The position numbers and the translations under genes were made by a program. This document shows, one piece after another, positions 7,586-16,544 of a stretch of 64,000 nt of DNA. Position 1 is the stretch's first letter; every line of letters begins with the position of its first letter. This stretch comes from G958295935 sp965224235 (GTDB lineage Bacteria > Chloroflexota > Dehalococcoidia > Lucifugimonadales > Lucifugimonadaceae), in NCBI GenBank assembly GCA_965224235.1, contig CBDCYP010000002.1:1302001-1366000 (forward strand), given 5' to 3'. Below the pieces are notes generated by a model. The model searched no databases. It worked only from the letters and a program-made list of their open reading frames with translations, and had not been told where the DNA came from.

Positions 7586-9439
7586 TCAGCAGCCGCCAGT
7601 GTACTTCAACTCGTACAGGGCCAGATTGTACGTCAAGTGACCGGTACCGGACATGCCCTGCCTGCCATTCTCGTAGGTCGGCCAGTTGTCCCAGTAGCAG
7701 GTGCTGATTGCCGGCGCCTGGTAGAAGTCATGTAGCTGGACGTCAGGCAACTCATCAAGCCATATTTCCATGGCCTTGACGGTCAATCTCTTGAGCTCGT
7801 CCTGGTCCGTTGAAGGCACCTCGGCCATCTCCTCAATGATGGCGTCGAACTCAGGGTTCGAGTATCGGTAGACGTTATCGTTGCCTGAGCCTGCCGTGGA
7901 GTGTTGCGACAAGTACAGCCTGAAGGTGAAGTACGGATCGTCACCCACGCTTCCTCCATGCCCTGCCGTGGCGCAACTGTAGTCACCGGTCGCCCGCCGG
8001 GTACCAAAGTCGGGGGGCATGCTGTACGAAGCGTCGATGCCCTCTTGCCTCAGCAACTCGGCAATCACCGGACCCTGAGCGGCAAAGCTCGCGTATCCGA
8101 TGATGTCGCAGGTGATGAGTTCTCCATCCTTCTCCCACATCCCGTCGGAGTTCTTTTCGTAGCCCGACTCGCGAAGCCGCGCGGCCCCAGCTTCGGGATC
8201 GTAGGCGTCGGTCGGGTAGTCGCCCGAGAGCAGGTGCTCGATGGCCTCAGTGAACGGCTGCAGACCTGCAAAGGCTGGCCACGGCACCCTTGAGATGCTC
8301 CCGGCGCCCTTGAAGGCCGTATCGATCATCTTCTGGCGGTCAAGGAACAGGCTGATCGACCAGCGCACGTTCTTGTCGTCGAACGGCGGCCGTTCGTTAT
8401 TGATTTCGATGTTGGCCGTGTACCAGTTCAGGAATCCGTAGGGCTTCTCCCGCAGGTTGTGGGTGATGATCTTCGGATTCTGCGCCTGCACCTCTTCGTG
8501 CAACGACACGGAGAGCAGTCCCCCTGGGCCGGCGGTGTCAACTTCGTTCTGGACCAGCGCTTGCGCCGCCTGGGTCGCGCCGCCAACCAGCGGCAACTGG
8601 ATGAAGCGCTCGACCTCAGGGAATCGCCAGTAACCCTGCCTTGAGGCCCACCAGTCGTCTTCGGACTCTACGCGGTCGAACACTATCTGCTCAGGTGACG
8701 CAGCCACCACACGCCATGGGCCTGTGGTCAGCGGCCAGCCTTTTTCCAGATCGAAGTCCCTGAATTCGGTCCAGTCCCCGGCGGCGCTGTAGACGTGCTC
8801 CGGAACGAGGTGAATCCCGATGTCGAACTTGTAACTGATGAAGTGGTGCCACTTGGGCGCAGGGCGCTTGAAGGTAAACACCGCGGTCAACGAGTCAGTG
8901 CAGTCGACCCTCTCGACGAACTGCTCTGTGTCGGTGCCCCAGCGAACCTTGGGTCCCAGTTCGGACAGAGTGTTGTACGTGTAGGCCACGTCGTCGCAGT
9001 CGAACGTCTCTCCGTCGCTCCAGGTCACGCCGTCACGGAGCTTGTACGTGAGCTTCATGAAGTCGTCGGCGTATTCCCAGTCCGTGGCGAGCCATGCGAT
9101 CTCTTTGTTTTCAAACGCAGAGAAGTAGTAGAGGGGCTCGCGCATCAGAACCCGCGCCACGGTTTCCCCCGACGAAGTGCTGTACGGGTTGTGAATCTGG
9201 TGGCCGACGTACTTGCCCTCGCGTCCGGCGATGATGTGTTTCACCGTGCGGTCCCTGGGTACGTCCTTGACCTGGCCAGGGATGGCAGCGGCGGGCGCCG
9301 TGGTAGCGGTGGGTTGTGGCGCTGCGGTGGGCTGTGGCGCTGCGGTCGGATCCGCTTCGCCACCTCCACACGCCACTGCTATTCCCAGCGAACAGGCAAG
9401 TAACAACCCTAACCAGTAGACTGCTATGTTTCGCCGCAC
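7586..9439 (-). CDS. Extracellular solute-binding protein family 5, lipoprotein
   Basis: 617 aa, GTG start four bases after GGGAGGG. The N-terminus is a lipoprotein signal peptide (charged MRRN, hydrophobic stretch, lipobox AVAC at about 21-24). A low-complexity Pro/Thr/Ala linker follows, containing a duplicated PTAAPQ unit. The rest is a family-5 (DppA/OppA-like) binding protein: the LRDGVTWSDGETFDCDDVAYT segment is the usual region where these proteins are recognised. It is anchored on the outside of the cytoplasmic membrane and delivers solute to the two permeases downstream. The length is at the upper end for the family. The substrate is unknown. Confidence 0.93.
   Translation of the reverse strand: MRRNIAVYWLGLLLACSLGIAVACGGGEADPTAAPQPTAAPQPTATTAPAAAIPGQVKDVPRDRTVKHIIAGREGKYVGHQIHNPYSTSSGETVARVLMREPLYYFSAFENKEIAWLATDWEYADDFMKLTYKLRDGVTWSDGETFDCDDVAYTYNTLSELGPKVRWGTDTEQFVERVDCTDSLTAVFTFKRPAPKWHHFISYKFDIGIHLVPEHVYSAAGDWTEFRDFDLEKGWPLTTGPWRVVAASPEQIVFDRVESEDDWWASRQGYWRFPEVERFIQLPLVGGATQAAQALVQNEVDTAGPGGLLSVSLHEEVQAQNPKIITHNLREKPYGFLNWYTANIEINNERPPFDDKNVRWSISLFLDRQKMIDTAFKGAGSISRVPWPAFAGLQPFTEAIEHLLSGDYPTDAYDPEAGAARLRESGYEKNSDGMWEKDGELITCDIIGYASFAAQGPVIAELLRQEGIDASYSMPPDFGTRRATGDYSCATAGHGGSVGDDPYFTFRLYLSQHSTAGSGNDNVYRYSNPEFDAIIEEMAEVPSTDQDELKRLTVKAMEIWLDELPDVQLHDFYQAPAISTCYWDNWPTYENGRQGMSGTGHLTYNLALYELKYTGGC
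9308..9343 (-). repeat. Two tandem 18-bp units in the lipoprotein linker
   Basis: Units 9308-9325 and 9326-9343 differ at one base. They encode the repeated six-residue PTAAPQ segment of the linker between the lipid anchor and the folded domain of the binding protein. It is a length-variable spacer of the kind commonly seen in Chloroflexota and Gram-positive lipoproteins. Confidence 0.85.
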
Positions 9440-9654
9440 GTTACCCTCCCATATTTTAGTCGTTAACGCTCTTAATCCCGCGATTTACGGGATTTTCTGC
9501 GTTCGTAGGGCATCATACTACCTCCGAGACAACTGGCAACCCTCGCAACGTTTGTGAAAAACTACACGCACCTTTGCGTCGAATCTCGGAGTTGCGAATT
9601 TCGCCGCGCCCCCCATTTGTCGCAGGGGCGCTGCGGCTGAAAGGGCAGGTCTTT

Positions 9655-10140
9655 TTAGCCGCCGCCGGCTGCCAATTCGTCCTGAACGCACTTGATCGAC
9701 TCACGGATCCCGTGCGCAGTCGGGGTGAAACGGGTTGTCCCCTGCTGGGACCCGCCCAGCAACTCGCTGTTGTCGCGAGCGAGTGAATTGACCCAGGACA
9801 AGGTGGCGTCGGTCCCCTGGATCTCTCCCGAGGCCCAGACGCCGATATCGTCAGGCCCGTCCAGACCCGGACCCTCAAGGTCCGCCGCCACCATGTAGAT
9901 GTTGTTGTAGAGCTTTGAGCGAACCTGATGGGGGGCCCGAAAGCTGCCACCCTCTACAGAAAGAGCCTGGGTGATTTGCGTTAGTGTGGCGGCCGGCACC
10001 TGTTCGCAATCGCCCGTGGCCGAGAGCCTGCTCTCTTCCTTTTGCTCACGCTCGCTGGGCTCGCCTCCACAGGCAGCCGCAGCCAGCAGCGCTACTGCCA
10101 GCGAGAACAAGACTTTTCTTACACTGAGGGCGTTTTTCAT
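9655..10140 (-). CDS. Predicted lipoprotein of unknown function
   Basis: 161 aa. The N-terminus is a clear type II signal peptide (MKNALSVRK, hydrophobic core, lipobox AAAC with Cys near residue 24), followed by a charged Glu/Lys-rich linker. The mature part (about 45-161) contains two cysteines, CEQ near 45 and CVQ near 153, that could form a disulfide. No family is recognised. It includes a segment reading NIYMVAADLEGPG followed by GVWASGE, suggesting a small mixed alpha/beta domain. It lies upstream of, and in the same direction as, the solute-binding protein, 215 bp away with a 7-bp hairpin (9474-9494) between, so it may be separately transcribed. Confidence 0.7.
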   Translation of the reverse strand: MKNALSVRKVLFSLAVALLAAAACGGEPSEREQKEESRLSATGDCEQVPAATLTQITQALSVEGGSFRAPHQVRSKLYNNIYMVAADLEGPGLDGPDDIGVWASGEIQGTDATLSWVNSLARDNSELLGGSQQGTTRFTPTAHGIRESIKCVQDELAAGGG

Positions 10141-10264
10141 GGTGCACTTCGCTGGAACGTCAATCCGATTTCAGGTTCACGATTCACTCCAACATACCCA
10201 GAAACCGCGGACGGGTCAACGACGACTCGCCCGGTCCCGGCTCGAAGTGGGTTGCAAGCGCGGT

Positions 10265-11173
10265 TCAGGTTAAAGACACGCCGTTCAGGCCCGTATTCGA
10301 CACGCTAAACACCTCACCTCCGCCAAAAGTGACGTAAAGGACGTCGAGTTGCTGTCCGCCGAAGGAGCAGTTGGTGGGCCTGTCCGCAGGGGTCGGGTGG
10401 GTCGACATTACGCGTCCCCTGGGGCCGAAAACGTAGATCATAGGTCCGGGCCCGGAGGCGTGGCGCCCAGCGGTGGCGATGATCTGTCCGCCTGAGTCGA
10501 GGCACATGCCATCGATGCCGCGCCCGGGTCCGAAGTCGTGCAATACGTTAAAGTCGTCAAGGGCGCCGTCGCCAAGGATGCCGTATGAGTAGAGTTGGCG
10601 GGGTTCGTCCCTGCCTGTCTCGCCGTAGTAATTACCGGGCGCGTGGGGACTGTCTGCCACGTAAAGCGCGCTTTCGTCAGAGGACAGCAGCACGCCGTTC
10701 GGCCGCTTCGTATCGAACGCCACACGGGTCACGCAGTACGAATCTTCGGCCTGTGGGTCTGCCCGGTAGACCGATTCGTGGTCGAGTTCCATCGGGCGGC
10801 CGCCGTAGTTGGGGTCCGAGAACCAGATTCGGCCCCGACTGTCCAGCGCGAGGTCGTTCGGTTCGTTGAAGCTCTTTCCTTCAAACTGATCGGCGATGGC
10901 TATCGTCGCGTCGGCGTCGTAGCGAACAATGCGCCGTCCCGCTCCCTCGCAGGCGAACAGACGGCCCAGTCGGTCAAAAACCATTCCGTTGGCGCCGTTG
11001 GTTCCCTCCCGCCAAACTTCGTTCTGCCCGGTCGCTGGGTCGAAACGCCATGTCGTGCTGGCGGCGCATTCGTTGTAAAGGAGTCCCGAGCCGTCCCACG
11101 CCGGACCTTCGGTCAGGTTGTCGTGTTCGGCGATCTGCTCCCACTCCCAATTACTCCATCGGTCTGGAGACAT
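10265..11173 (-). CDS. SMP-30/gluconolactonase/regucalcin-like beta-propeller
   Basis: 302 aa six-bladed propeller of the SMP-30/LRE family, typically calcium- or zinc-dependent lactonases acting on sugar lactones. Metal-site residues expected from characterised members are present: Glu in LTEGPAWDG near residue 22, Asn in NEPNDLALD near 105, Asn in KRPNGVLL, and Asp in GIDGMCL near 210. There is no signal peptide, so it is probably cytoplasmic. It is followed upstream by a second copy in the same orientation 45 bp away, and a third lies at the right end of the window. Neighbouring enolase-superfamily dehydratases support a lactone-to-acid-to-keto-acid route; the sugar is unknown. Confidence 0.88.
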   Translation of the reverse strand: MSPDRWSNWEWEQIAEHDNLTEGPAWDGSGLLYNECAASTTWRFDPATGQNEVWREGTNGANGMVFDRLGRLFACEGAGRRIVRYDADATIAIADQFEGKSFNEPNDLALDSRGRIWFSDPNYGGRPMELDHESVYRADPQAEDSYCVTRVAFDTKRPNGVLLSSDESALYVADSPHAPGNYYGETGRDEPRQLYSYGILGDGALDDFNVLHDFGPGRGIDGMCLDSGGQIIATAGRHASGPGPMIYVFGPRGRVMSTHPTPADRPTNCSFGGQQLDVLYVTFGGGEVFSVSNTGLNGVSLT

Positions 11174-11218
11174 CTTCTACGCACCTTTCGTTTCGTCTTA
11201 CGACGTTGATCCGCCCAG

Positions 11219-12160
11219 TTAGGGGAAGAGCATGTAGCCCTGGTGGCCCGTATCCCTGACCCGGTCGACGGTCCCCTGGATACTGGTCACGTACAGTTCT
11301 GTCATGCTCGGTCCGGCGAAGCACGCGTTGGTGGGCCGGGCTGACGGGGTCGGGTGGGTTTCCAGGATGCGCCCCTTTGGATCGAATACGTAGATCATTC
11401 CACCGGGACCGGTCGACGCCCAGCCTGCGACTCCGAGGATATTGCCTTCCGTCGTGAGGCACATCCCGTCGATGCCGCGGTGGGGGCCGAAGTCGTACAA
11501 AACGGTGTGTGGACCCAGGCTGCCGTCATCGTTTACCGGATACGACCGCAACTCTCGCCGCGCGTATCCCGTGTAGTCCAACTGTGTTGCAAAGAGTGTC
11601 TTCTCGTCTTTCGAAAAGATCAGGCCATTCGGGCCCGTCATGTCGAAGGTCGCCCGGCTGCAGACGTAACCGCCGTCGGGCTGTGGGTCTGCGCGAAGCA
11701 AGGACGAGTGGGTGAGTTGTTGCGGTTTGGTGTCAGGACCGAGGCGGCGCGGCGCTTCTTCAATGTTCGCTATGGGATCGGAGAACCACACCCGGCCCTT
11801 TGAATCCACGATCACGTCGTTGGGACCGTTGAGGCGCCTACCCTTAAGGCGATCTGTGATCGTCGTTCGACTGCCGTCTTTTTCGTAGCGTGCGATGCGC
11901 CGGATGCCGGAGTGGTCGATCAACGGAGGTCGCGTCCCTCCCTCGGCGCCGTACAGCCGGCCTTCGGAGTCGAACGTGAGGCCGCCGCATCCGTTCGAAT
12001 GGTAATACGCCACACAGTACTCACCAGCGTCCGGATCAAACCGCATGATCCCGTCGATCGCCGTGTATACGAACCACAGGTAACGTCCATCCCAGGCAGG
12101 CCCCTCCGTTATAGGGCTCAGTTCGGGGACCGCCGTCTCCCATTTCCACTCGACGACCAT
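11219..12160 (-). CDS. SMP-30/gluconolactonase/regucalcin-like beta-propeller, second copy
   Basis: I start at ATG 12160 (MVVEWKWE), which lines up with the paralogues' starts. The frame is open to 12283 but the extra 41 residues look unlike protein of this family. 313 aa. Metal-site pattern: Glu in ITEGPAWDG, Asn in NGPNDVIVD, Asn in TGPNGLIF, Asp in GIDGMCL. Compared with the neighbouring copy it has a longer blade 3 region around the PLIDHSGIRRIARYEKDG stretch. The preceding leader contains a perfect 8-bp hairpin. Probably one transcript with the downstream copy. Confidence 0.88.
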   Translation of the reverse strand: MVVEWKWETAVPELSPITEGPAWDGRYLWFVYTAIDGIMRFDPDAGEYCVAYYHSNGCGGLTFDSEGRLYGAEGGTRPPLIDHSGIRRIARYEKDGSRTTITDRLKGRRLNGPNDVIVDSKGRVWFSDPIANIEEAPRRLGPDTKPQQLTHSSLLRADPQPDGGYVCSRATFDMTGPNGLIFSKDEKTLFATQLDYTGYARRELRSYPVNDDGSLGPHTVLYDFGPHRGIDGMCLTTEGNILGVAGWASTGPGGMIYVFDPKGRILETHPTPSARPTNACFAGPSMTELYVTSIQGTVDRVRDTGHQGYMLFP

Positions 12161-12187
12161 CTGAATCCATCCTGAACTATTGCGCGT

Positions 12188-12207
12188 GTCTGCTTCAGCA
12201 AGCAGAC
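12188..12207 (-). repeat. 8-bp inverted repeat in the leader of the lactonase pair
   Basis: Arms 12188-12195 and 12200-12207 are perfect complements around a four-base loop, 28 bp upstream of the ATG at 12160. It could be an operator or an mRNA 5' hairpin. Nothing shows which. Confidence 0.4.
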
Positions 12208-12306
12208 GTAGAGCGTAGAGATTCGCCGCCCATCGGTCAACCACGGCGCCTCCTGCCAAGGATGTTGACGTAATTGGACGCAAGGGAGGGCCGAATTGCT
12301 GCCTGT

Positions 12307-12335
12307 TTGACTGATATTTTGCCGCTCCCTATACT
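12307..12335 (+). promoter_or_regulatory. Sigma-70-type promoter for the racemase-like gene
   Basis: A -35 TTGACT (12307-12312) and a -10 TATACT (12330-12335) are separated by exactly 17 bases. Each matches the consensus at five of six positions. Predicted transcription start is near 12342, giving a leader of about 50 bases to the ATG at 12394. Confidence 0.65.
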
Positions 12336-12393
12336 GCCGCCAGCCCATATACGTTGGGGCTTTCAAGGCCCTACCGGTTACCGGAGGTGAGCG

Positions 12394-13119
12394 ATGGCGC
12401 TATCGATCGACCAGATGAATCTGACCAACAACGGATTCGACGTCGGGATCGTGATGCAAAGAGACACGGTGAGGCGGCCGGTCGGCGATGTGGGGAATCC
12501 CAAATCCTTTCCTTTTCCGGTGCTCTATCAACAGGTACACGACGCCACAGTGTGGGACCTGTTCGATCCCGGCATCGCCCTTGCCGCCCCGGAACCCTGG
12601 GTTGCGGCCGCCCGCGACCTCGAGCGGGCCGGCGCGAAAGGGATCAGCGGCGGGTGCGGCTTCATGGCGATACACCAGCCGGCCATGGCTGCCGCAGTCG
12701 ACGTGCCGGTCTTCACTTCAGCGCTGTTATGGGTGCCCCTGGTGGAACGCCTGCTGGGCAGGAATCAACGCATCGGCATCATGACCGCGAACAACCAGGT
12801 ACTGGGGGAAGAGTACTACCGGGCATCGGGGTGGTCCTCGGAGGACATTCCCGTCGTCGCCACCGGACTTGAGGACACGGACTTTGGGGCTATCCTCAGG
12901 GGACAGGAGGGCCGCCACCTGGCGCCGGAAGACCAGAAACGGGTTGAGGCCATCATTGTCGACAGGGCCGAGGAGTTCGTGGCGTCACATCCGGAAATCG
13001 GCGCAATCGTGCTGGAATGCACGAACTTCCCCCCATATGCAGACGCCATCAACGCGGCCACGGGCAGGCCGGTTTTCCACATCGTCAATCTGATCAAGTC
13101 GATTTATCAGACACTCTGA
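12394..13119 (+). CDS. Aspartate/glutamate racemase superfamily protein
   Basis: 241 aa. A strong ribosome site (GGAGGTGAGCG) ends directly before the ATG. The family's two catalytic cysteines are in GGCGFM near residue 89 and LECTNFPP near 209, the two-cysteine arrangement of Asp/Glu racemases, hydantoin racemase and maleate isomerase. The opening segment VGIVMQRDTVRRPVGDVGN resembles uncharacterised family members rather than true glutamate racemase, which would start with an IGVFDSGVGG-like motif. It therefore probably racemises or isomerises a catabolic substrate rather than supplying D-Glu for the wall. It stands alone between divergent and convergent genes and has its own promoter. Confidence 0.82.
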   Translation: MALSIDQMNLTNNGFDVGIVMQRDTVRRPVGDVGNPKSFPFPVLYQQVHDATVWDLFDPGIALAAPEPWVAAARDLERAGAKGISGGCGFMAIHQPAMAAAVDVPVFTSALLWVPLVERLLGRNQRIGIMTANNQVLGEEYYRASGWSSEDIPVVATGLEDTDFGAILRGQEGRHLAPEDQKRVEAIIVDRAEEFVASHPEIGAIVLECTNFPPYADAINAATGRPVFHIVNLIKSIYQTL

Positions 13120-13161
13120 CGAAACCTCAGCCGCGGCGCGTCCAGGTTCGAAAACCGCCGG

Positions 13162-14256
13162 TCACACTTCGACCCGGTACTCCCGAACAAAATCTTCGTC
13201 GATCGACAGTCCCATGCCGGGCGCCTCGGTGAGCTCCAACGTCGGACCGTCAACCACGAACGGCGGGTCGTAGAGCCGGCTCCATATCTGGAAAGGCTCT
13301 ATCGCTGGTGTGGCCGGAATCATGAGCAGATTCGGGATGGCCGCGCCGATCTGGCAATTGATCTCCGGGATTTGACTGCCATGCGGCGCCAGAAGCGCGT
13401 TGTGCGCGTTGCAGACCGCCGCCACACGCATCAAGCCGGTATAGCCGCCAACTGAAACAGGGTCTGTCTGGATAACCTGTACGCCGCCCTGGGTTATGAG
13501 GCGCACGACACCCGCAAGCGTGTTTTCTCCCTCGCCGGCTGCCAGATAGCACTCCGTGTCGGCGCCCAGCATCACGTCCCGCACCATGCGCAGATAGCCG
13601 AGTTCATCGTCCATCCGCACAGGCTCTTCGACCCAAAAGAGATCGTACTCAAGCAACCGCCTGACCACTCGGGCGGCTGTTCTTCCGTCCCAATGGCGGA
13701 AGGCGTCGAGAAGCAGCTTCTTCTCCGGTCCGAGAGCCTCCCTCGACCGGCGCACTTTCTCCACGTTCTCGTCAGGGTCCGGCCCCGGCAAGTGGATCTT
13801 GACGTGGCTGAATCCCAGGCCGGAGTGAATGGCCACCTTCTCGGCCATCCGGTCCGCGTCCTCGTCCTCATAGCCGATGCCATCGGCGTAGACAGGGACC
13901 TTGTTGCTATGACCGCCCAGCAACCGCCACACCGGCAGGCCCGCCGCCTGGCCCAACAGGTCCCAGAGGGCGATGTCGATGCCGCAGATCGAGCTCATCG
14001 CAGCCCGCCCCGGTCCTTGAAAGCGCCATGCTCTGTCGAACATTCGCTGCCAATGAAGCGAAATGCGCGCCGGGTCCTGTCCAACCAGCAGCTCCTCGAA
14101 CTCGGCGCGAATCAGGAGGGCATCGCCCCCGCGACCGGCGCCAACCCTTCCGTCGTCCGTGTAGATTCGGACGACCGGCCAATCTCGACACTGGCCCCAG
14201 TCGTTCGGTCCCCAAGGAACTCGCAGGGTGGTGGTTTCGACCCGTTCGATGCGCAT
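13162..14256 (-). CDS. Enolase-superfamily (mandelate racemase/muconate lactonizing type) protein, third paralogue
   Basis: Start at ATG 14256 after AGAGGAAAAAAAG; the frame is open to 14430 but the extra 58 residues (cysteine- and arginine-rich) are unlikely to be translated. 364 aa. Residues: K153-I-H155, metal ligands D184 (LLLDAF), E210/E211 (VEEP) and E242 (AAGEGE), dyad D265 (QTD) and H292 (APHGSQ). It shares the KxH motif with the two tandem copies at 1078-3323 but is clearly more distant, with an eight-residue longer barrel region. It is probably an acid-sugar dehydratase or epimerase of unknown substrate. It converges with the racemase-like gene and is divergent from the CocE-type hydrolase, 191 bp away. 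Confidence 0.9.
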   Translation of the reverse strand: MRIERVETTTLRVPWGPNDWGQCRDWPVVRIYTDDGRVGAGRGGDALLIRAEFEELLVGQDPARISLHWQRMFDRAWRFQGPGRAAMSSICGIDIALWDLLGQAAGLPVWRLLGGHSNKVPVYADGIGYEDEDADRMAEKVAIHSGLGFSHVKIHLPGPDPDENVEKVRRSREALGPEKKLLLDAFRHWDGRTAARVVRRLLEYDLFWVEEPVRMDDELGYLRMVRDVMLGADTECYLAAGEGENTLAGVVRLITQGGVQVIQTDPVSVGGYTGLMRVAAVCNAHNALLAPHGSQIPEINCQIGAAIPNLLMIPATPAIEPFQIWSRLYDPPFVVDGPTLELTEAPGMGLSIDEDFVREYRVEV

Positions 14257-14447
14257 CTTTTTTTCCTCTCGCGGCCAACAGGAACATGGGCAGGGCGAGA
14301 ATGAAGGTCCCCAGCCTCGCGCGTACATTAACCTATCTTGAGAGGCCAATCCCGGCAATTGGCGGGCGCAGGACGCTGTTCGTTCGCCACAGAACCCCTG
14401 GCCTGCAACCCGGGGCAACTCAAACGCCACCGATTAGGTGAGAACCG

Positions 14448-16256
14448 ATGCGTCGCAACCATCCGGAGCGAATAGATCACAAGCGGCTTTCCCGGCCCGA
14501 CAAACATTACGTACTGCACCGGGACGGGCTGTCTTTGCCTATGAGCGATGGCGTCAGGCTGTCGGCTGACCTGTATTTGCCGTCGGGGCCCGGACCGTGG
14601 CCTGTCCTGCTCGAGCGCACTCCGTATAATAAGGAGGAATCCGTTGAGGTAACCCAGGTCGGCTCGCCGGAATACTTCGCATCGCGCGGCTACGCCGTGG
14701 TGATCCAGGACACGCGCGGCCGGTTCAAGTCGGAGGGCCAATTCTATCCGTTCCGCGACGACGGCTGGGGCGAACACCGCGACGGCTACGACACCGTGGA
14801 AGCCATCGCCAAACAGAAGTGGTGCAACGGCAGAGTCGGCACGTTGGGCGGCTCATATGCCGGGCACACCCAGTACGCCATGGCGCCCACTGCCCCACCC
14901 CACCTGGCGGCCCAGTTCGTGCGCCACTCGATCGACGATTTCCACGACGGCTGGATATTCCGGGGTGGAGCGTTCGAGCTACGTTTCAATCTCGATTGGG
15001 CGCTCGTTCAGTCGCTTTCGCAGGTGGAACGGGAGATAACGTACGTTGCGGAACGCTTACACCGCAAGCAGGAGATTGAAGATGCTCTGGAACGACGGTG
15101 GGACTGGTACGAGTACCTGCCCCTGCGCGAAATTCCGCTCCTCCGAGGGATAGCGCCATGGTACTACGACTGGCTGGAACACCCGGAACAGGGGGAATAC
15201 TGGCAACGCTTGAACGTAGCAACGGGATACGAACACGTCGACGCGCCGATATGCCATTTCGGCAGCTGGTTCGACACCTTCCTTAAAGGGACGATCAACA
15301 ACTTCAACGGCATATCTGCCCGCGCCCACTCCCCGCGCGCCAGGAACAACCAGCGCATGATTCTCGGACCATGGTTCCACGGCCCCACTACGACGCAAAG
15401 GACCAGGTTCGGAGACTTCGAATTCGGACCGGACGCCGGAGTGGACTTCAACTCCCTGCGACTGCCCTGGTTCGATCAGTGGCTAAAGGGCATGGATACA
15501 GCCGCAGCCTGGCCAAACGTCCAATACTTCACGATGGGGTTGAACGAGTGGCAAACGTCCGAAACCTGGCCGCCAAGGGACTCAGAACCGCTGAATCTTT
15601 ATCTATCTCAGGGACCGAGCGACACAGCAGATTCCCTGAACGATGGGCGACTTACGGATATGCCGCCGTCCGGCGCCGGTTGTGCGGATCGCTACGTCTA
15701 CGACCCGGCAGACCCGGTCAGGGCGCTCGGCGGATCGATGATCGGGTACCCGTGGCACGGCTCGGAGTACGAGGACTTCAGCGGCCCATTCGATCAGCGG
15801 CCGGTCGAGCCGCGCTGCCTCACATATACCGGGCCGCCACTGGAGCGTGACGTTGAGGTGTCCGGACCGGTGAGAGCCACGCTTTTCGTGTCGTCCTCTG
15901 CGCCCGATACGGACTGGGTCGTTCGTCTCTGTGACGTCTCACCGGATGGCGCCGCCCGGCCGGTAGCCGAGGGCATTCTCAGGGCCCGCTATCGCGAATC
16001 GCCGGTTGTACAGCGCTTAATGGATCCTGGCGAGGTTTACGAAATTCAGGTCGCCCTCTGGTCGACGAGCAATCTGTTCCGTCAGGGTCATCGCATCAGG
16101 GTACTGGTCACCAGCAGCTGGTTTCCGAGGTGGGACAGGAATCTAAACACCGGTGGACCTTTCGGAACCGAAGCTGAGGGAGCGCCGGCCGAGAATAAGG
16201 CCCACTACGGCGGCCAGTGGCCTTCGCACATCACACTGACCGCACGGAGGCGGTGA
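14448..16256 (+). CDS. CocE/NonD-family hydrolase (X-Pro dipeptidyl-peptidase S15 type)
   Basis: 602 aa alpha/beta hydrolase. The N-terminal catalytic domain has the nucleophile elbow GGSYAG (Ser about 136), an acid in the GSWFDTF segment (Asp about 279) and the His in ILGPWFHG near 310. The C-terminal part (about 390-600) is the jelly-roll domain of this family, with the YTGPPLERDVEVSGP boundary and a C-terminal SSWFPRWDRNLNTGG segment. Members hydrolyse esters (cocaine esterase, cephalosporin acid esterases) or X-Pro peptides. There is no signal peptide, so it is probably cytoplasmic. It probably hydrolyses an ester or amide of an imported compound. Confidence 0.9.
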   Translation: MRRNHPERIDHKRLSRPDKHYVLHRDGLSLPMSDGVRLSADLYLPSGPGPWPVLLERTPYNKEESVEVTQVGSPEYFASRGYAVVIQDTRGRFKSEGQFYPFRDDGWGEHRDGYDTVEAIAKQKWCNGRVGTLGGSYAGHTQYAMAPTAPPHLAAQFVRHSIDDFHDGWIFRGGAFELRFNLDWALVQSLSQVEREITYVAERLHRKQEIEDALERRWDWYEYLPLREIPLLRGIAPWYYDWLEHPEQGEYWQRLNVATGYEHVDAPICHFGSWFDTFLKGTINNFNGISARAHSPRARNNQRMILGPWFHGPTTTQRTRFGDFEFGPDAGVDFNSLRLPWFDQWLKGMDTAAAWPNVQYFTMGLNEWQTSETWPPRDSEPLNLYLSQGPSDTADSLNDGRLTDMPPSGAGCADRYVYDPADPVRALGGSMIGYPWHGSEYEDFSGPFDQRPVEPRCLTYTGPPLERDVEVSGPVRATLFVSSSAPDTDWVVRLCDVSPDGAARPVAEGILRARYRESPVVQRLMDPGEVYEIQVALWSTSNLFRQGHRIRVLVTSSWFPRWDRNLNTGGPFGTEAEGAPAENKAHYGGQWPSHITLTARRR

Positions 16257-16544
16257 GGGTCGTCATTTCAGAAAAAGCGTTCGGTCCAGCGGCGGACAGC
16301 GCCTTGTCAATCGCCGAGGACGACGCGTTCGATAGTCGCTTGACACCTATTACGTGAGACTACGCACAGTTGGTCAAGTGTGGATGGCAGACGTACTGTT
16401 GGAGCACATCGCCCATCTCCGGCGCGGCGATGGACCGGCTGCTATGGTATCGGGTCAACGGAGAGCGATACGGAAACACGCGCGAGCCGGAGTCGAGAGT
16501 CTTCCGGCATCGTGAATGACGGCCTGATCCTAGAGGAGCAATCG

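Noticed and set aside
9474..9494. 7-bp hairpin as a terminator for the lipoprotein or binding protein
   Set aside because: It is followed on the minus strand by AAGAGCG, not by a U-tract, and sits in the binding-protein leader. On the plus strand a short T-run follows, but no plus-strand gene precedes it.
16340..16345. Perfect TTGACA as a promoter for the aminotransferase gene
   Set aside because: No acceptable -10 element lies 16-18 bases downstream.
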